Shown here in pieces: positions 22,546 through 34,545 of a stretch of 64,000 bases of DNA. Location of the stretch: positions 46,839,967-46,903,966 of the forward strand of contig JALGQZ010000009.1 in the NCBI GenBank assembly GCA_023105745.1. The letters are read 5' to 3'. How positions within the stretch are numbered: position 1 is the stretch's first letter; the number at the start of each line of letters is the position of its first letter. This stretch comes from Austropuccinia psidii. Taxonomy: Eukaryota; Basidiomycota; Pucciniomycetes; Pucciniales; Sphaerophragmiaceae. The notes beneath the pieces were generated by a model. It did no database searches and was not told where the DNA came from. It was given only the letters and a program-made list of their open reading frames with translations. Both the position numbers and the translations under genes were made by a program.

Positions 22546-24462
22546 ATGACTCCTACTAGAAGTGGAAGCAACTACTCCATCCAATCAAATGGATCTGGAC
22601 CAGGACATTCCAGCCATAAATCCAAAAGGCAAGAATGTCCTCCCAGAGGAGAGGCACAAATGGAGGATGCAAGAACTTCCACCAGTTCCCAAAGGTTAGC
22701 CAGCACCTTTGAACCTCTTATTGAGAGTCCAGAAGCTGACATAACTGCTATTGCTGTTAGACCTGAACCATTTCCAACAGGCAACTGTGGAAATTTATCA
22801 ATCCCAATGGAAAAACTGGTTCCTGGCGTCAAAACAACAAGAGTGGGAACTCCTTCCAAGTCTTTGGATAGGCACCATGAACTCTTATCTTCAAGTGAAG
22901 AAGTTCATGGGGCCAGAAAAGACAGAAGATCTTCTATTGGGTTGGACACCAATGTCTGTCAAAGGACAAGTCCAACAGATAAAAGCTTGGTTGAAAAACC
23001 AAAGCATATTATCAGAGGATCAGAAGAAGAAGTTGGCCCAAGGCAAGGACAACAGCCAAGTGGAAACTCCTCAAGCATCCACCAGCAAAAATCCGCCTCA
23101 ACAAGTGCCAAACAAGCCCAAGCAAGCCCCAAAGACCAACCAGAAGGGCAAGCAAAAGGCAAAGGGAAAGGCAAAGCCCAAGTGGAACAAGCCTTACCCT
23201 CAGAATTACAGGATTCCAAAGAAGGAAAAGACAGCCATGGACAATGTGTTCAATATGGCAAGAACTTTGATGGAATTCAAAAACAAGGAGGAGGAAAGAT
23301 TGAAACAATCCTTTCCAAAGAAATAGACCTTGTAAAGCTTGTAACTTACTTTGAATCTTGTAATAAAGAAATTATGGCAAAATTTAAAGCATTTGATCAT
23401 GTCCAACAAAAGCTGGGCAATGAGATAGTACAAGTTAAAGACCAACAAAAGACCATTATTGGCCTTGAAAATGTTAATAAGGCAAATATTTTGTCTTTGA
23501 CGCAAATTTGTGAAAGACTTGAGCATAAAGTTACCTTACTCAATCAACCAGATGAGAATTCAATTTCTTTTATAACTGGACAGTTAAGAGAATTGAAAAT
23601 ACAAGTTCAAAACTTGGAAAATTCAACTGGCCACAATGCAGCTCTTTTTCAAGAACAATTGGAAAAAAGTGATAAAGCAAGACTTGAATTGAAAGAAGAT
23701 ATTCAATCAAGTATTAACAATATATCACTGAAAAATGAATTGCCAAGGCAATCCACACCATTTCTTGACAGAAATGTTCTTAACTTGAATAATGATTTAC
23801 ATCATACAATTTCAAGTAATGATGTGGAAACTGCTTGCAATTTCAAAGACATTCCAAGATTAGAGGAATGGCCAACCTTCAGTGGTGAAGGAGAATATAA
23901 TCATATGGAATTTATGAAAACAATTGATATGTTCAAAGAAGACTTTAACATACCAGATGAATACATAAGTGCCAGATTACACTCATTATTTACCAAATCA
24001 GCTAAGAAATGGTATTATAAAACGAGACAAGACCATGGTAAACATTCCTGGCCTTGGTGGAAAGAACAAGTTATTTCCAAATGGGCAAATGATTCCTGGA
24101 GATTTAGAATGGAAAATTCTTTTGAGGAAGCCATTTTTAATATTGAGAGGGACAGGCCCATGACTTGGTTTCTTAAACAGAAGGACAGATTAACTGCCCT
24201 TCATCCTGATATGTCTGAACCAATGGTACATAAAAGGATACTAAGAAAGTGTGGTGGTGACCTTGAGCATGCTATAAGAAGCAGATGTATTGAGCCTTGC
24301 TCTACAGAAGATTATATCAATGCTATGGAGGATATCACTACTAGAACAAAAATTGGAAGAAATTGGTATAAACCCCCAATAGACAACAAGACTAGTGGGA
24401 AACCAATTTCAAAACCAAATAAACCACATGACAGACCTCCTTTAAAATGTCATAAATGTTGA
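22546..24462 (+). CDS. gag: Gag of family B chromovirus (broken at zinc knuckle)
   Basis: The 638-residue frame starts MTPTRSGSNYSIQ. The first ~260 residues are Ser/Gln/Lys/Gly-rich and likely disordered, and overlap the accessory protein. Residues ~265-400 form coiled-coil-like helices (QKLGNEIVQVKDQQKTI, ITGQLRELKIQVQNLENS). A capsid-type region follows (LEEWPTFSGEGEYNHMEFMK, KKWYYKTRQDHG, WPWWKEQVISKWAND). A zinc knuckle begins CHKC at the end. TGA at 24460-24462 replaces the Gly codon seen in the other family B copy ([14 protein letters not shown]), so the Cys-His-Cys half and all of pol are cut off. Gag and pol are otherwise one continuous frame with no frameshift between them. The gag ATG sits inside intron 1 of the accessory transcript, so Gag would come only from unspliced RNA. 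Confidence 0.9.
   Translation: MTPTRSGSNYSIQSNGSGPGHSSHKSKRQECPPRGEAQMEDARTSTSSQRLASTFEPLIESPEADITAIAVRPEPFPTGNCGNLSIPMEKLVPGVKTTRVGTPSKSLDRHHELLSSSEEVHGARKDRRSSIGLDTNVCQRTSPTDKSLVEKPKHIIRGSEEEVGPRQGQQPSGNSSSIHQQKSASTSAKQAQASPKDQPEGQAKGKGKGKAQVEQALPSELQDSKEGKDSHGQCVQYGKNFDGIQKQGGGKIETILSKEIDLVKLVTYFESCNKEIMAKFKAFDHVQQKLGNEIVQVKDQQKTIIGLENVNKANILSLTQICERLEHKVTLLNQPDENSISFITGQLRELKIQVQNLENSTGHNAALFQEQLEKSDKARLELKEDIQSSINNISLKNELPRQSTPFLDRNVLNLNNDLHHTISSNDVETACNFKDIPRLEEWPTFSGEGEYNHMEFMKTIDMFKEDFNIPDEYISARLHSLFTKSAKKWYYKTRQDHGKHSWPWWKEQVISKWANDSWRFRMENSFEEAIFNIERDRPMTWFLKQKDRLTALHPDMSEPMVHKRILRKCGGDLEHAIRSRCIEPCSTEDYINAMEDITTRTKIGRNWYKPPIDNKTSGKPISKPNKPHDRPPLKCHKC
22560..23326 (+). CDS. Overprinted accessory protein, spliced, in a second frame of gag
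   Basis: The predicted exons are 22560-22694 and 22761-23326. Intron 1 (22498-22559, GTGAAT...CTACTAG, 62 nt) contains the gag ATG. Intron 2 (22695-22760, GTTAGC...GCTGAC...TGTTAG, 66 nt) removes the only two stops in this frame. From the first internal ATG (22589) the product is 223 residues. It opens with MDLDQDIPAINP and has a W/Y-rich middle (YQSQWKNWF, QQEWELLPSLWIG, GWTPMSVKGQVQQIKAWL), suggesting a folded helical domain. A Lys/Gln/Pro tract follows (KGKQKAKGKAKPK), and it ends with KTAMDNVFNMARTLMEF and a basic coiled-coil-like tail. No family is recognised and function is unknown. In the overlap with the old copy at 46457-46894 this frame is about 82% identical, while the gag frame is about 62%. 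Splicing is predicted, not shown. Confidence 0.65.
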
Positions 24463-27400
24463 AGCACATCTCATTTAGCAAACACTTGTCCAAAAAAGAC
24501 AAGAGTCAATGAGATAAATTATGAAAAAGTGGAAGACACAAAAGAAACTGATGTAGCCTTACATGAAAGTGATTCTGAACCTTCAGAAGAAGAAGAAACA
24601 TCAGAAGAACTTAGTATAGAGAATATTAATGTTTCTTTTGAGGTCACTGAGGTACATACTCACTTACCACAATACAGTGATGAATGTATGGATCTCATAC
24701 ATGTGCAAGATGCCAGAATGCAAAAAACCAAACCTGCCAGAGGTAAAGGTTATACAGCTGGGTCATCTTGTATCACTAATATTGTGATAAATAACACAGA
24801 AGCCAAGATACATCTTGACTCAGGTGCTTTTTGCACTTGTGTTGGGAAAGATTATCTTGACAAAATTTATACCAATTGGCAAGACAAGTTGATGCCAATT
24901 GAAGGTGTAAAATTCAGCAGTGCTAGCCAGAATATGCATCCTTTGGGTATATTTGAAGCTACAATAATATTTCCTCACCCTGCAGGAAGTATGAGATTGA
25001 AAGCTGAATTTGTTGTTATGAATAATTGTACTTCACAACACTTTATACTTGGGAATGATTATCTCAATATCTATGGTATTGATATTAATAATTATAAGGA
25101 CAGATATTTCACTATAGGGGAAAATAAAAGGCAAAAATTTTCTTTTTCTCCAGAAAGAAAAGAAATTACTGTCATTCAACAAGTAAAAAATGTTAATAAA
25201 GAAAAATTTGTGTCAGATCAATTGAGTGAAGCACAAATTAGTTCTGAATTAACACCAGAAATGAAGGAAGAACTTATTGAAATTTTATTTCAATTTCAAA
25301 AAGCCTTTGCTTCTGATGATGAACCACTTGGGGCTATAAAAGGCCATGAAGTGGATATCATGCTTAATGTGGAGAGACCTTATCCCCCACTATTAAGAAG
25401 ACCAGCTTACCCAGCTAGCCCTAGGGCTAGAGAAGCATTAGAAAGTCATATTCATGAACTAATGAAACTGGGAGTTCTTAGAAAATTTGGACACAATGAG
25501 GAAGTGGAAGTCACAACTCCAGTAATCATTACTTGGCATAATGATAAGTCAAGGATGGTTGGGGATTTTAGGGCATTGAATACCTATACTATTCCAGACA
25601 GGTATCCAATCCCTAGAATCCATGAGACTTTGACTCAATTATCCAAGGCAAAGTTTATTACTTCCATGGATGCTCTTAAAGACTTCCATCAGAATGTTTT
25701 AACACCTCATGCTAGGAAATTATTGAGAATAATAGCTCATTGTGGTATTTATGAATATTTGAGGATGCCTTTTGGTATTAAAAATGCACCCTCTCATTAT
25801 CAAAGAATGATGAATACCATATTCCCACATGAATTATCAGAGGGATGGTTAATCATTTATATTGATGACATTATCATTTGTTCAGAAACCTGGCAATCAC
25901 ATTTAGAGAGACTTTCATTAGTACTTAAGAAAATTCTACAAGTGAACATGAAAATTTCTCTTAAAAAATGTAATTTTGGGTTTCATGAGTTGAAAGCTCT
26001 GGGACATGTAGTATCAGGACTAAGCCTTGGTGTTGACAAAAACAAAGTGGCTGCAGTTTTACTGAAACAAATGCCCCAGAACAAAAAAGAGATGATGTCT
26101 TTCTTAGGATTTGCCAGTTATTACAGGCAACACCTTAAAGATTTTGCAATCCATGCCAGATCATTATACAGAATTTGTGATCAACAAACTGTTTTTGAAA
26201 TGACACAGGAGAGAATTCAAGCATATGATAAAATCAAGTATGCCTTGACCAATGCACCATTATTATTGATGCCAGACTGGAAACTTCCTTTCAAACTGTA
26301 TATTGATGCATGTGGTGATGGTTTAGGAGCTGCTCTTCATCAAGTTCAAATTGTCAATGACAAACCTTATGAAGGTCCAGTTTGTTTTATTTCAAGACAA
26401 ATTAAACCTACTGAGGCAAGATATGGAGCTAGCCAAATGGAGTGCCTTTGCCTTGTTTGGGCTCTGGAAAAACTTCATTATTATCTTGATGGTAGTGTGT
26501 TTGAAGTAATTACTGATTGTAATGCAGTAAAATCACTTCTTAACATGAAGACTCCAAACAGACACATGTTAAGATGGCAGATTGCTATACAGGAGTATAG
26601 AGGCAATATGACCATAGTACATAAAGCTGGAAATATTCATAAGAATGCTGATGGCTTAAGTAGATGGGCATTACCCAATACACCTGATAATCCTGCCTAT
26701 GTTCCTACAAGTGCAGAACCTCAAATTCCAATTGAAGGAATTAATATCACAGATGTTGGAACAGAATTCTTTGAAGAGGTTAGAGAAAGCTACAAGCAAG
26801 ATAAGAATTGTCATATTCTTACGTCTCTACTTGACAAAGATTGTAAAGATGTAGCCTTGGCTAATTCTCTGGATGATATTTGGAAAACATCTTATGATAA
26901 TGGAAGATTTCATTTGTTTGATGGTATACTATATCATAGATCTAAACACACATGTGTCATGGTCCTATGTAGTAGAATGTTGATTAACACAATACTACTA
27001 GAATGCCATGATAACATTTTTTCTGGACATCTGTCTGAAGACAGAACAATGGAAAGAATTAAGACATGTGCCTGGTGGCCATCTTGGAGAAAAGATGTCA
27101 TTGAGTACTGTCATAGTTGTGATAGATGCCAGAAAGCCAATAAAGCTACTGGTAAAAGATTTGGTTTAATGATCCATATTCAAGAACCAAGTACCCCATG
27201 GGAAGTGGTTCACATGGATTGGGTAACTGCTTTACCACCTGGAGGTGATAAAAGTTACAATGCATGTCTTGTTATTGTGGACAGATATAGCAAAACACCA
27301 ATCTTTTTACCATGTCATAAAGATGACACAGCTATGGATACAGCTCTTTTGATTTGGAACAGAGTCATATCCCATACTGGTCTCTTTAAAAATATCATTA

Positions 27401-28170
27401 GTGATAGAGACCCAAAATTCACATCAGCCTTATGGACTAATCTACATAAGCTTTTGGGTACAAAATTATCATTTTCAACAGCCTACCATCCACAAACAGA
27501 TGGACTGGCAGAAAGAATGATTCAAACCCTTGAGGACATGATCAGAAGATTTTGTGCTTATGGCCTGGAGTTTAACGATTCTGATGGCTTTACCCATGAT
27601 TGGTGTACTCTTATACAAGCATTGGAATTAGCCTACAAAACCTCCATCCATGCTTCAACAGGCAAGACTCCTGCAATGTTGGAAAAAGGATGGAACCCCA
27701 AACTTCCAGTTGATACTTTGAAAAAAGATTTGGTCAACATTCATCCAACTGCTTCAAGCTTTAAGCTGCTGCTTGATAAAGTGAGACATCATGCAAATCA
27801 AAGCATGAATGATGCCTTTGAATATGCTAAGCAGAAATGGGATAAAAGTCATAAGACACCAGAATTCAAAGTAGGGGACTTAATACTAGTTTCAACCTTG
27901 AACTTTAATAATATTAAAGGTCCAAAGAAATTGAAAGATTCCTTTGCAGGACCATTTATTATTAAAGCCCTCCATGGGACAAATGCAGTACAAGTAGAAC
28001 TGTCAGGAGAATTAGGAAACAAACACCCAACTTTCCCTGTCAGTCTTGTAAAGCATTACACATCAAGTGATAAGGAATTATTTCCTTTGAGAAATGAAAC
28101 ACCCTTAGAAGTACCCCCACTTGAACCAAGTGAGGAAAAGAAAGTACTGAAAGTCTTAAAAGAAAGATGA
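24463..28170 (+). CDS. pol: Pol of family B chromovirus: protease, RT, RNase H, integrase
   Basis: It continues in the gag frame after the TGA at 24460. In order it has zinc knuckle remainder STSHLANTC; aspartic protease [12 protein letters not shown] (about 24811); reverse transcriptase with [29 protein letters not shown] and YIDD (25858-25869); RNase H ([31 protein letters not shown]); integrase with HHCC finger ([12 protein letters not shown]...CHSCDRC), first Asp in [10 protein letters not shown], second in ISDRDPKF, Glu in [12 protein letters not shown]; and a GPY-like C-terminal part ([17 protein letters not shown]). All catalytic residues are present. One change near the RT palm is KDFHQ where the old copy has KGFHQ. 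The frame stops at TGA 28168-28170, where sense Arg (CGA) is likely ancestral. It encodes replication and integration of the element, but translation of an intact polyprotein would need both stops bypassed. Confidence 0.92.
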   Translation, partial: STSHLANTCPKKTRVNEINYEKVEDTKETDVALHESDSEPSEEEETSEELSIENINVSFEVTEVHTHLPQYSDECMDLIHVQDARMQKTKPARGKGYTAGSSCITNIVINNTEAKIHLDSGAFCTCVGKDYLDKIYTNWQDKLMPIEGVKFSSASQNMHPLGIFEATIIFPHPAGSMRLKAEFVVMNNCTSQHFILGNDYLNIYGIDINNYKDRYFTIGENKRQKFSFSPERKEITVIQQVKNVNKEKFVSDQLSEAQISSELTPEMKEELIEILFQFQKAFASDDEPLGAIKGHEVDIMLNVERPYPPLLRRPAYPASPRAREALESHIHELMKLGVLRKFGHNEEVEVTTPVIITWHNDKSRMVGDFRALNTYTIPDRYPIPRIHETLTQLSKAKFITSMDALKDFHQNVLTPHARKLLRIIAHCGIYEYLRMPFGIKNAPSHYQRMMNTIFPHELSEGWLIIYIDDIIICSETWQSHLERLSLVLKKILQVNMKISLKKCNFGFHELKALGHVVSGLSLGVDKNKVAAVLLKQMPQNKKEMMSFLGFASYYRQHLKDFAIHARSLYRICDQQTVFEMTQERIQAYDKIKYALTNAPLLLMPDWKLPFKLYIDACGDGLGAALHQVQIVNDKPYEGPVCFISRQIKPTEARYGASQMECLCLVWALEKLHYYLDGSVFEVITDCNAVKSLLNMKTPNRHMLRWQIAIQEYRGNMTIVHKAGNIHKNADGLSRWALPNTPDNPAYVPTSAEPQIPIEGINITDVGTEFFEEVRESYKQDKNCHILTSLLDKDCKDVALANSLDDIWKTSYDNGRFHLFDGILYHRSKHTCVMVLCSRMLINTILLECHDNIFSGHLSEDRTMERIKTCAWWPSWRKDVIEYCHSCDRCQKANKATGKRFGLMIHIQEPSTPWEVVHMDWVTALPPGGDKSYNACLVIVDRYSKTPIFLPCHKDDTAMDTALLIWNRVISHTGLFKNIISDRDPKFTSALWTNLHKLLGTKLSFSTAYHPQTDGLAERMIQTLEDMIRRFCAYGLEFNDSDGFTHDWCTLIQALELAYKTSIHASTGKTPAMLEKGWNPKLPVDTLKKDLVNIHPTASSFKLLLDKVRHHANQSMNDAFEYAKQKWDKSHKTPEFKVGDLILVSTLNFNNIKGPKKLKDSFAGPFIIKALHGTNAVQVELSGELGNKHPTFPVSLVKHYTSSDKELFPLRNETPLEVPPLEPSEEKKVLKVLKER

Positions 28171-28314
28171 CTTAGGGGTAAAAATGAAAGAGAATACTTA
28201 GTCAGGTACAGAAATCCACAACATGAAGATGAGTGGGTTGAAGAAAGTAAAATACCTGATTCCCAAAAGTTTCTCAGAAGATTCAGACATGAGAGAAGAC
28301 CAATTCCTCAATAA
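28171..28314 (+). pseudogene. Chromodomain tail of family B pol, beyond premature TGA
   Basis: The frame continues 47 codons after the TGA to TAA at 28312-28314. It includes LRGKNEREYLVRYRNP and HEDEWVEESKIPDSQKFLRR, a chromodomain-type beta strand and C-terminal helix with the aromatic Tyr and Trp positions. The same sequence is in frame with pol in the old copy (41327-41521). Chromodomains of this kind guide insertion into silent chromatin, which agrees with the heavy nesting seen here. Confidence 0.8.
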
Positions 28315-28435
28315 AAAGTTTGAATTGTGTGCTTTACATACTTGAACAGTATAAGTAGAGAGGTTGGACAGTGGATTATACCCCCCCAAATAACTTGGGG
28401 GTATACTACAAAGGAAAATTGTGGTACAATTTTTT

Positions 28436-28450
28436 TTTGGTGGTAGGGAA
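28436..28450 (+). other. Polypurine-like tract before 3' LTR
   Basis: TTTGGTGGTAGGGAA abuts the 3' LTR start TGTGAGCC. The family C remnant has the matching TGGTGGTACGGAA before 5659. This is the expected site of plus-strand priming. Confidence 0.6.
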
Positions 28451-30633
28451 TGTGAGCCTGTGAGGTATGTTTAACATACCCATAAGGCCACAAATGATTT
28501 TATAAACAATTAAATTTGTCTTAAACAGACTTTTTAGTTGAATTTAAAATAAAAAATAATAAAAAATAAGTATAAATTTTTTTTGGATAAACAAAGTTAT
28601 AATTATTATGTCATTTTTGGATTCTACACCAAAAATAACCTAGGGTACACCCATAGGGTGTTATACCCAAAAACACTTATTTCTTGTGTTATTAGAAGAT
28701 TTAAGAATCTCACAGTACTAATGTAACTTTTTTTAACATTTTTTTAAAATTGTTAAATTTAAGCTTAATTAAGCTTAAATTTAAAGTTACATAAGGTTTA
28801 TGCAACTTTACCAAAATTTTAGTTAAAATTGAGGTGTGGTGTATATTTACTGAATTGGCTAAGGATTTGCCATACAGAATGTAAATCCTGCGTGAGCTCA
28901 ATTTAAAAGGGTTTAAGGCCATAGTATGGCTTTAAATAAATAAAAGGGCAAAATCCACGCAAAAAGGTGGGACAAAGGAAAAAGACCAAATAGAGCTGGG
29001 GTACCCAACTTTTTGGATCTGCAATGATTCAATTAAGGTTGTCCACCTGTATTGGAGGATTTTCAACCTTATTTAAACTTTAAGATTAGACTTTGATCCA
29101 ACCTTAAGGTTTAAACTGATTTTATCCTAAATTGGATAAGAATTTCAAGCTGCCAAGAGGGTAAATCCCAATAAGCAGGCTTGGAATCAAGGTTTTAAGA
29201 ACTGTCAAAGCTTAATCAAGCTTAAAAAGCTTAAATAAGCTTAAAACGTTAAAGTTTCAATCATCAAAACCTTATCAAAACTTAAGGTTTTGTGTGTATT
29301 GCTATTTTACGTGGAAAAATAGTAATAACTTCAAAAATTCATTAAAAATCCAAATCTTAATGGATTTGCTTGAAAATTTCACACAGCTTAGAATTTAATA
29401 TTATCAATATATAAATTAAATTTTAAGTATCTTTTATTAATAAGTTTCCTGGGTAATTAGCCTGGAAAATTACTTTTTTAATTAAGCTTAAAGAAAATTA
29501 TGATTTCTTTAAAAATTAATTAAAAATTCAGTTTAAGAGATTTCTGCTTGAAACTCTGATTTTATGTTGTTCATGTGATGAAATTTAATATAAATAAACT
29601 TATTTTATATTAAAACTTAAAATAATTAAACTAAATGAGGATTAAAGTTACTTGGAGTTAAGAATAACACTGGTAACTTTAAATTGGAAGTAAAAATAAG
29701 TTGCCTTAAGTTAAGAACTTAATTTTTAAGCATGGTTTTTCAGTTTTGACCTGAGCACGCCCTCTACATCCATTATGAATCATGAGAGCTGCTCTGTAGA
29801 CATAAAAAGAGTCTTTTCATCACTGTTTTTGTCCATCATTCATAATCAATCCAATCATATTAGACATTTAAACAGGTAAAGTTTTATTAAATATAAAATC
29901 TTATTATTAAAAGTAATTCTTAAGTTATTTTTATTCTTTAAATTGAAGAATTGAAGTCATAGAATTCAGATTATTGTTGTAATCATCTATAATAACTTTT
30001 ATTATATAAAATTATCATCTTAAATATCTTTTAAAATCCACAAATTCCTCTCAAAAACTCTTTAATCATAAATTTTAGTATAAAAAGTTGTTTTATCTTT
30101 GATTTTATTGATTTTTGGCGTGTTTTTAACTTATAATCATTATTTAATATAATAACTGTTGTTTTATAACTTGTTGTATTAAATAAATATTATAAGTAAG
30201 TTTTCTTTAAAGTTCTATATTTTTTTTATCTATTATTAGTTTTTTTATATAGAATTTTATTCTATAAAGAATTATTTCTGCACTGTGTGTGATTAATTCT
30301 TTTTATAAATAATATTTATATTATTTATAAGTGGTTAATATTCTTATTTTCCACGTGTAATTGTCTCATTAAGAGCTTTACACTTCTTATTGTTATAACT
30401 GTCAGTGACTATAACAATAATAGAATAATTATAATTTATTATAATTATTATATTTTTTTTATTATTATATTATTATAATAATAATTAAATTTATTTTTTA
30501 TATAATTATTTTTAATAATTATATTTAAATTTGTGGTTATAATATTTCATTATATTATATTTTTCTACTGAGGACAGTCATAGTACTCTTGATATTGTTA
30601 CTATTATCAAGAGTTTCATAGACAAACCTTACA
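28451..30633 (+). repeat. 3' LTR of family B element
   Basis: 2183 bp, the same length as the 5' LTR, with about ten substitutions between them (for example at the positions matching 19763 and 20269). Followed by the CTCAC duplication. Confidence 0.95.
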
Positions 30634-31912
30634 CTCACTGTAATCTTATTTTAAGTTTAACCGTTATATAAGTGATAAAACTGGTTAATACTATTAGATT
30701 ATGACTAATACCAATAAAATCCACAAATCTTAGGCTTCTGTCAAGCCTATAATTTCATCACACTTGGAGTTATAGTGATAACTCTAAATAATGGCGTAAT
30801 AATGAGATAAGATGGTTTGATCATGACATAATCATCACTAAGCCTTATGATACTGATCATTTACAGAGGATACCATCAGTACACGCCTACTAGAAGCCTA
30901 CTGGACTCTAGAAGGGAGTAATTTACTATAAATAAAGCTCTTTTTACTCAATGTTCCCCTCAGATGCATCAAAACAATAAAACAATTAAATCAAAAGGTA
31001 AAATCTTTATTCTTTATATATAGATCTTTTATATTATCAAACACCAAAGGTAATCTTTATTATAATCATCATTTTGGAAGTGATTACTTCAATTGTTCAT
31101 TTTTTTGTCATAATTCTCTTAAAAATCCTATTTCCATGTAAAATCCAGAAGATTTGTAATTTCTTTTATTTTTGTTTTTAAATACAATTTAAATAAGCTG
31201 TATTTACATTATTTGGCGTAAAGTCTGTAAGTTTTGTCTATGAAACCCTTGATAATAGTAACAATATCAAGAGTACTATGACTGTCCTCAGTAGAAAAAA
31301 ATATTATAACCACAAATTTAAATATAATTATTAAAAATAAATTCAATTATTATTATATAAAATAATAATAAAAATATATAATAATTATAATAAATTATAA
31401 TTATTCTATTATTTTTATAGTCAATGACAATTATAACAATAAGAAGTGTAAAGCTCTTAATGAGACAATTACACGTGGAAAATATAAATATTTAACTACT
31501 TATAAATAATATATAGATATCATTCATAAAAGAATTTCAACACACACTGTGCAGAAATAAGTATTATAGAAAAATTCTATATAAAAAAACTAATAATAGA
31601 TAAAAAGATATAGAATTTTAGATAAAAACTTACTTATAATATAAACTTGATACAACAAGTCAAATACAACAGTTATTATATTAAATACTTATCATAAGTT
31701 AAGAAAATGCCAAAAATCAACATTTTGAATCATAAGACAACTTTTTATGATAAAAAAGATGATTAAAGAGTTTTTGAGAGGAATTTGTGGATTTTAAAAG
31801 ATATTTTAAAGACAATAATTTTATAAAATAAAATATATTATAGGTGATAACAACAATAATCTAATTTCTATGATTTCAATTCCTTAATTTAAGATTTATA
31901 AAGAATAAAAAT

Positions 31913-33699
31913 TGTGAGCCTTAGAGGTATTTTCATACACCCAAAAGACCACAAATGATAAATTAAGATATAAATATAAATAAAATAAATTTATTCATAT
32001 TATAAAGATAAAAATTGAAATATAAATACAATTTTATATTCAAAAATCAGATTTTATTATACTTTAAAAGTAAAAATTACAATAAAATTTAAAATCATGC
32101 AAATATATTTTTACTTGTAAAAATTAAGTAAAAATGAATTTTTAATAAAAATTATGAAATTCAAATATTCTGAGTAAAAATTTATATAAAATATATTATA
32201 ACTGTTTGTCCAATAAATAAACATAAAGAAATTGTCACACCATTGGATTCCTCATAAAAAATAAAGTGGGGTCACTTCTGGATGAAATTTCTGTAACTCA
32301 GCTCTAAATAAGCTTAAATTAAGTTTTTAGTATTTTCTGTACAAAATTTGAAAATCCTCAGAACTTTAATTTAATTTACCTCACATGTGGTGTTAACCAT
32401 TAATTTTTATGTTAAAATTGAGGTGTTGTGTCTAGTTTAGAAGTTATGAGGAATTGAGTTATTTTCAAATGAAATGTCAAAATGTGTGCATGTATTACAT
32501 AAGTGAATTTTAATTTACATATGAGGTATCAATTATTACAGATGTTTAATTAAAAACTCAATTGAATTACATATGTAAATTATAATTGTATTACATGATG
32601 AGGAATTGAAGAAAAGATAAATTGGGAAGATTAATTCTGGGGGGGAAAGACACTCTAGCTCTAGGGGGAGCTAGACCCCCAAGATCCTTGCTGACAGGCG
32701 TGAGATGTCAAAATTCACGCAAAGGTTCATCACTTTTGGCCTGGGATTGAGTCACAGGGTCTATGACTCAATTGATGATGAGGTTTTGATACCAACCAGG
32801 GCAGTCTTAACTGTTGCCAAGAGGGTAAAACTACCCTTCAGTTAAAATAATCATAGTAAAAAACAGTTATAAATGGTTTCTACGGCTCTTACACACATTC
32901 TGACGTGTTTTGAAGGCTCTAGACCAGGTATTACTATAGTAATGGCTAATTTAAGGGACTAAAATGGCTAAAACCAGCCCTTTGTTGGCCTAAACCAGGG
33001 TTCAATTATGCCATACTTGGCTTTTTTGTTGTCAGAGTGTTTCTCACGACTGACAAGAGTAAATTTTACTTTTGGAGTAAGAAAATTGATGGCTATAAAA
33101 GAATGTCTTCTTTGCCCCACTTTTCTCTTCATGTTAGAATCTTTTGCTTTTATAATTAGTTTAAACACTGTTAAAGCAATCAATAAAATATTCCAACTAC
33201 CTTTTTTTAAACATTTTTAACCTTTTAACCACGTGAAAAAATCATTATAATCATTTTTTGTAACTCTTATAATCATTTTTTACCCCTGAACCACCCCAAA
33301 AGTGAATTAAAGCATCTTTGATCACTGTTAACTTTGTCACCTTGTTTTCAAATTCACTCTGGTCACTTTTGAACATGTTTTCTCTTTAAATATATATTTA
33401 AAGACTTTATTCTTTCATTAATTGCTTTCAGTTCTTTGCTCAATTAATTCCAATTGAAATTTCTCTTGAAGAAATTTCTTTTGTAGCCTTAAATATCTCT
33501 TGTAGAGTATTGTTGGTAAAACAATAAATTCTCATTATATTATTGTTTTATACTTAAAAAGTTAAAAGAAATAAAATTGACATGTTTTCTCTTTAAAAAT
33601 ACTATTTCTTACTATTTTTAAATAATTTTACCTTATACAAATTTTGAGGACATGAAAGGTACTCAATATTTTATCAAAGTTTCATATCCACACCTTAAA
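31913..33699 (+). repeat. Solo LTR of family A with TSD AAAAT
   Basis: 1787 bp, starting TGTGAGCCTTAGAGG and ending CCTTAAA (terminal CA changed to AA), flanked by AAAAT at 31908-31912 and 33700-33704. It has a clear TATA box at 33094-33100. It aligns along its length with the family A LTR at 680-4426. The open frames at 32968-33183 and 33008-33220 are chance frames in the promoter region. Confidence 0.85.
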
Positions 33700-34545
33700 A
33701 AAATACTTAAGAAATATTTTAATATTAAGATTTTATATATAATAAAACTTTACCTGTTTAAGTGTCTAATATGATTGGATTTATAATTGATGATTGACAA
33801 AAACAGTAATCAAAAGACTCTTTTTATGTCTACAGGGCAGCTCTCATGATTCATAATGGATATAGAGGGTGTGCTCAGGTCAAAACTTAAAAACCATGTT
33901 AAAAATAAGGTTCTTAACTTAGGGTAACTTATTTTTAATTCCAATTTGAAGTTACCAGTGTTATTCTTAAATCCAAGTAGCTTTAATCCTCATTGAAGCT
34001 TATTATTTTGGGTTTTATTAGAAAATCAGTTTATTTAGATTAAAGTTAACCACATGAAAAACTTAAAAATAGAGTTTCAAGCAGAAATCTCTGAAACTCA
34101 ATTTTTAATTAATTTTTAAAGAAATCTTAATTTTCTTCAAGTATAAATAAAAAAGGAAATTTACAGAATAATTACTCAGAAAATCTGTTTATATAAGATA
34201 CTTAAAATTTAATTCATATATAGATAATAGGGGGTGTCAAAGTCACCAAATCCCGCCTTAAAATAATGCGGGATTTGGACCCCAAATCCCAATGCTAAAT
34301 CCCGGGTTTTTTATGTGTAAATCCCATGGCATTTTAACTGAGTCCCCTGGTATTTTGACCAAATCCCATGCATCTGGGATTTCAGCTTGAAACCTAACCC
34401 AAATTAGTACTCACAATTCATACCTGCACAACATATTCTTCTACACTCCATTTTGGACAATCTGACCAAACAGCTTACAGTCCATTTATACTTCTTCATC
34501 CATATAATAATACCTCAATCCAAAGCAAGACAAATCAAGACAGAT

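Larger units (their letters stand above)
19643..30633 (+). mobile_element. Complete, young Ty3/gypsy chromovirus (family B), 10,991 bp, TSD CTCAC
   Basis: Two 2183-bp LTRs flank a single-frame gag-pol region in the order Gag, zinc knuckle, protease, reverse transcriptase, RNase H, integrase, chromodomain, which is the Ty3/gypsy chromovirus order. The 5-bp duplication CTCAC is at 19638-19642 and 30634-30638. Reading the two LTRs against each other I found about ten base differences and two one-base T-run differences (about 0.5%), so the insertion is recent. The gag-pol frame is interrupted only by two TGA codons, at 24460-24462 and 28168-28170. It also holds a spliced accessory gene overlapping gag. 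It inserted into a family C LTR. Confidence 0.95.

Noticed and set aside
22572..23526. Several antisense open frames across gag (minus strand)
   Set aside because: They mirror the base composition of two overlapping sense frames. They have no start context, splice sites or conserved content.
24460..24462. TGA in the zinc knuckle as programmed readthrough between Gag and Pol
   Set aside because: The older family B copy has Gly at this codon and reads straight through. The stop splits the zinc knuckle itself, so it is best seen as a mutation.
33008..33220. Frames over the LTR promoter region (also 32968-33183)
   Set aside because: They cover the TATA box and are not kept in the family A LTR at 680-4426.
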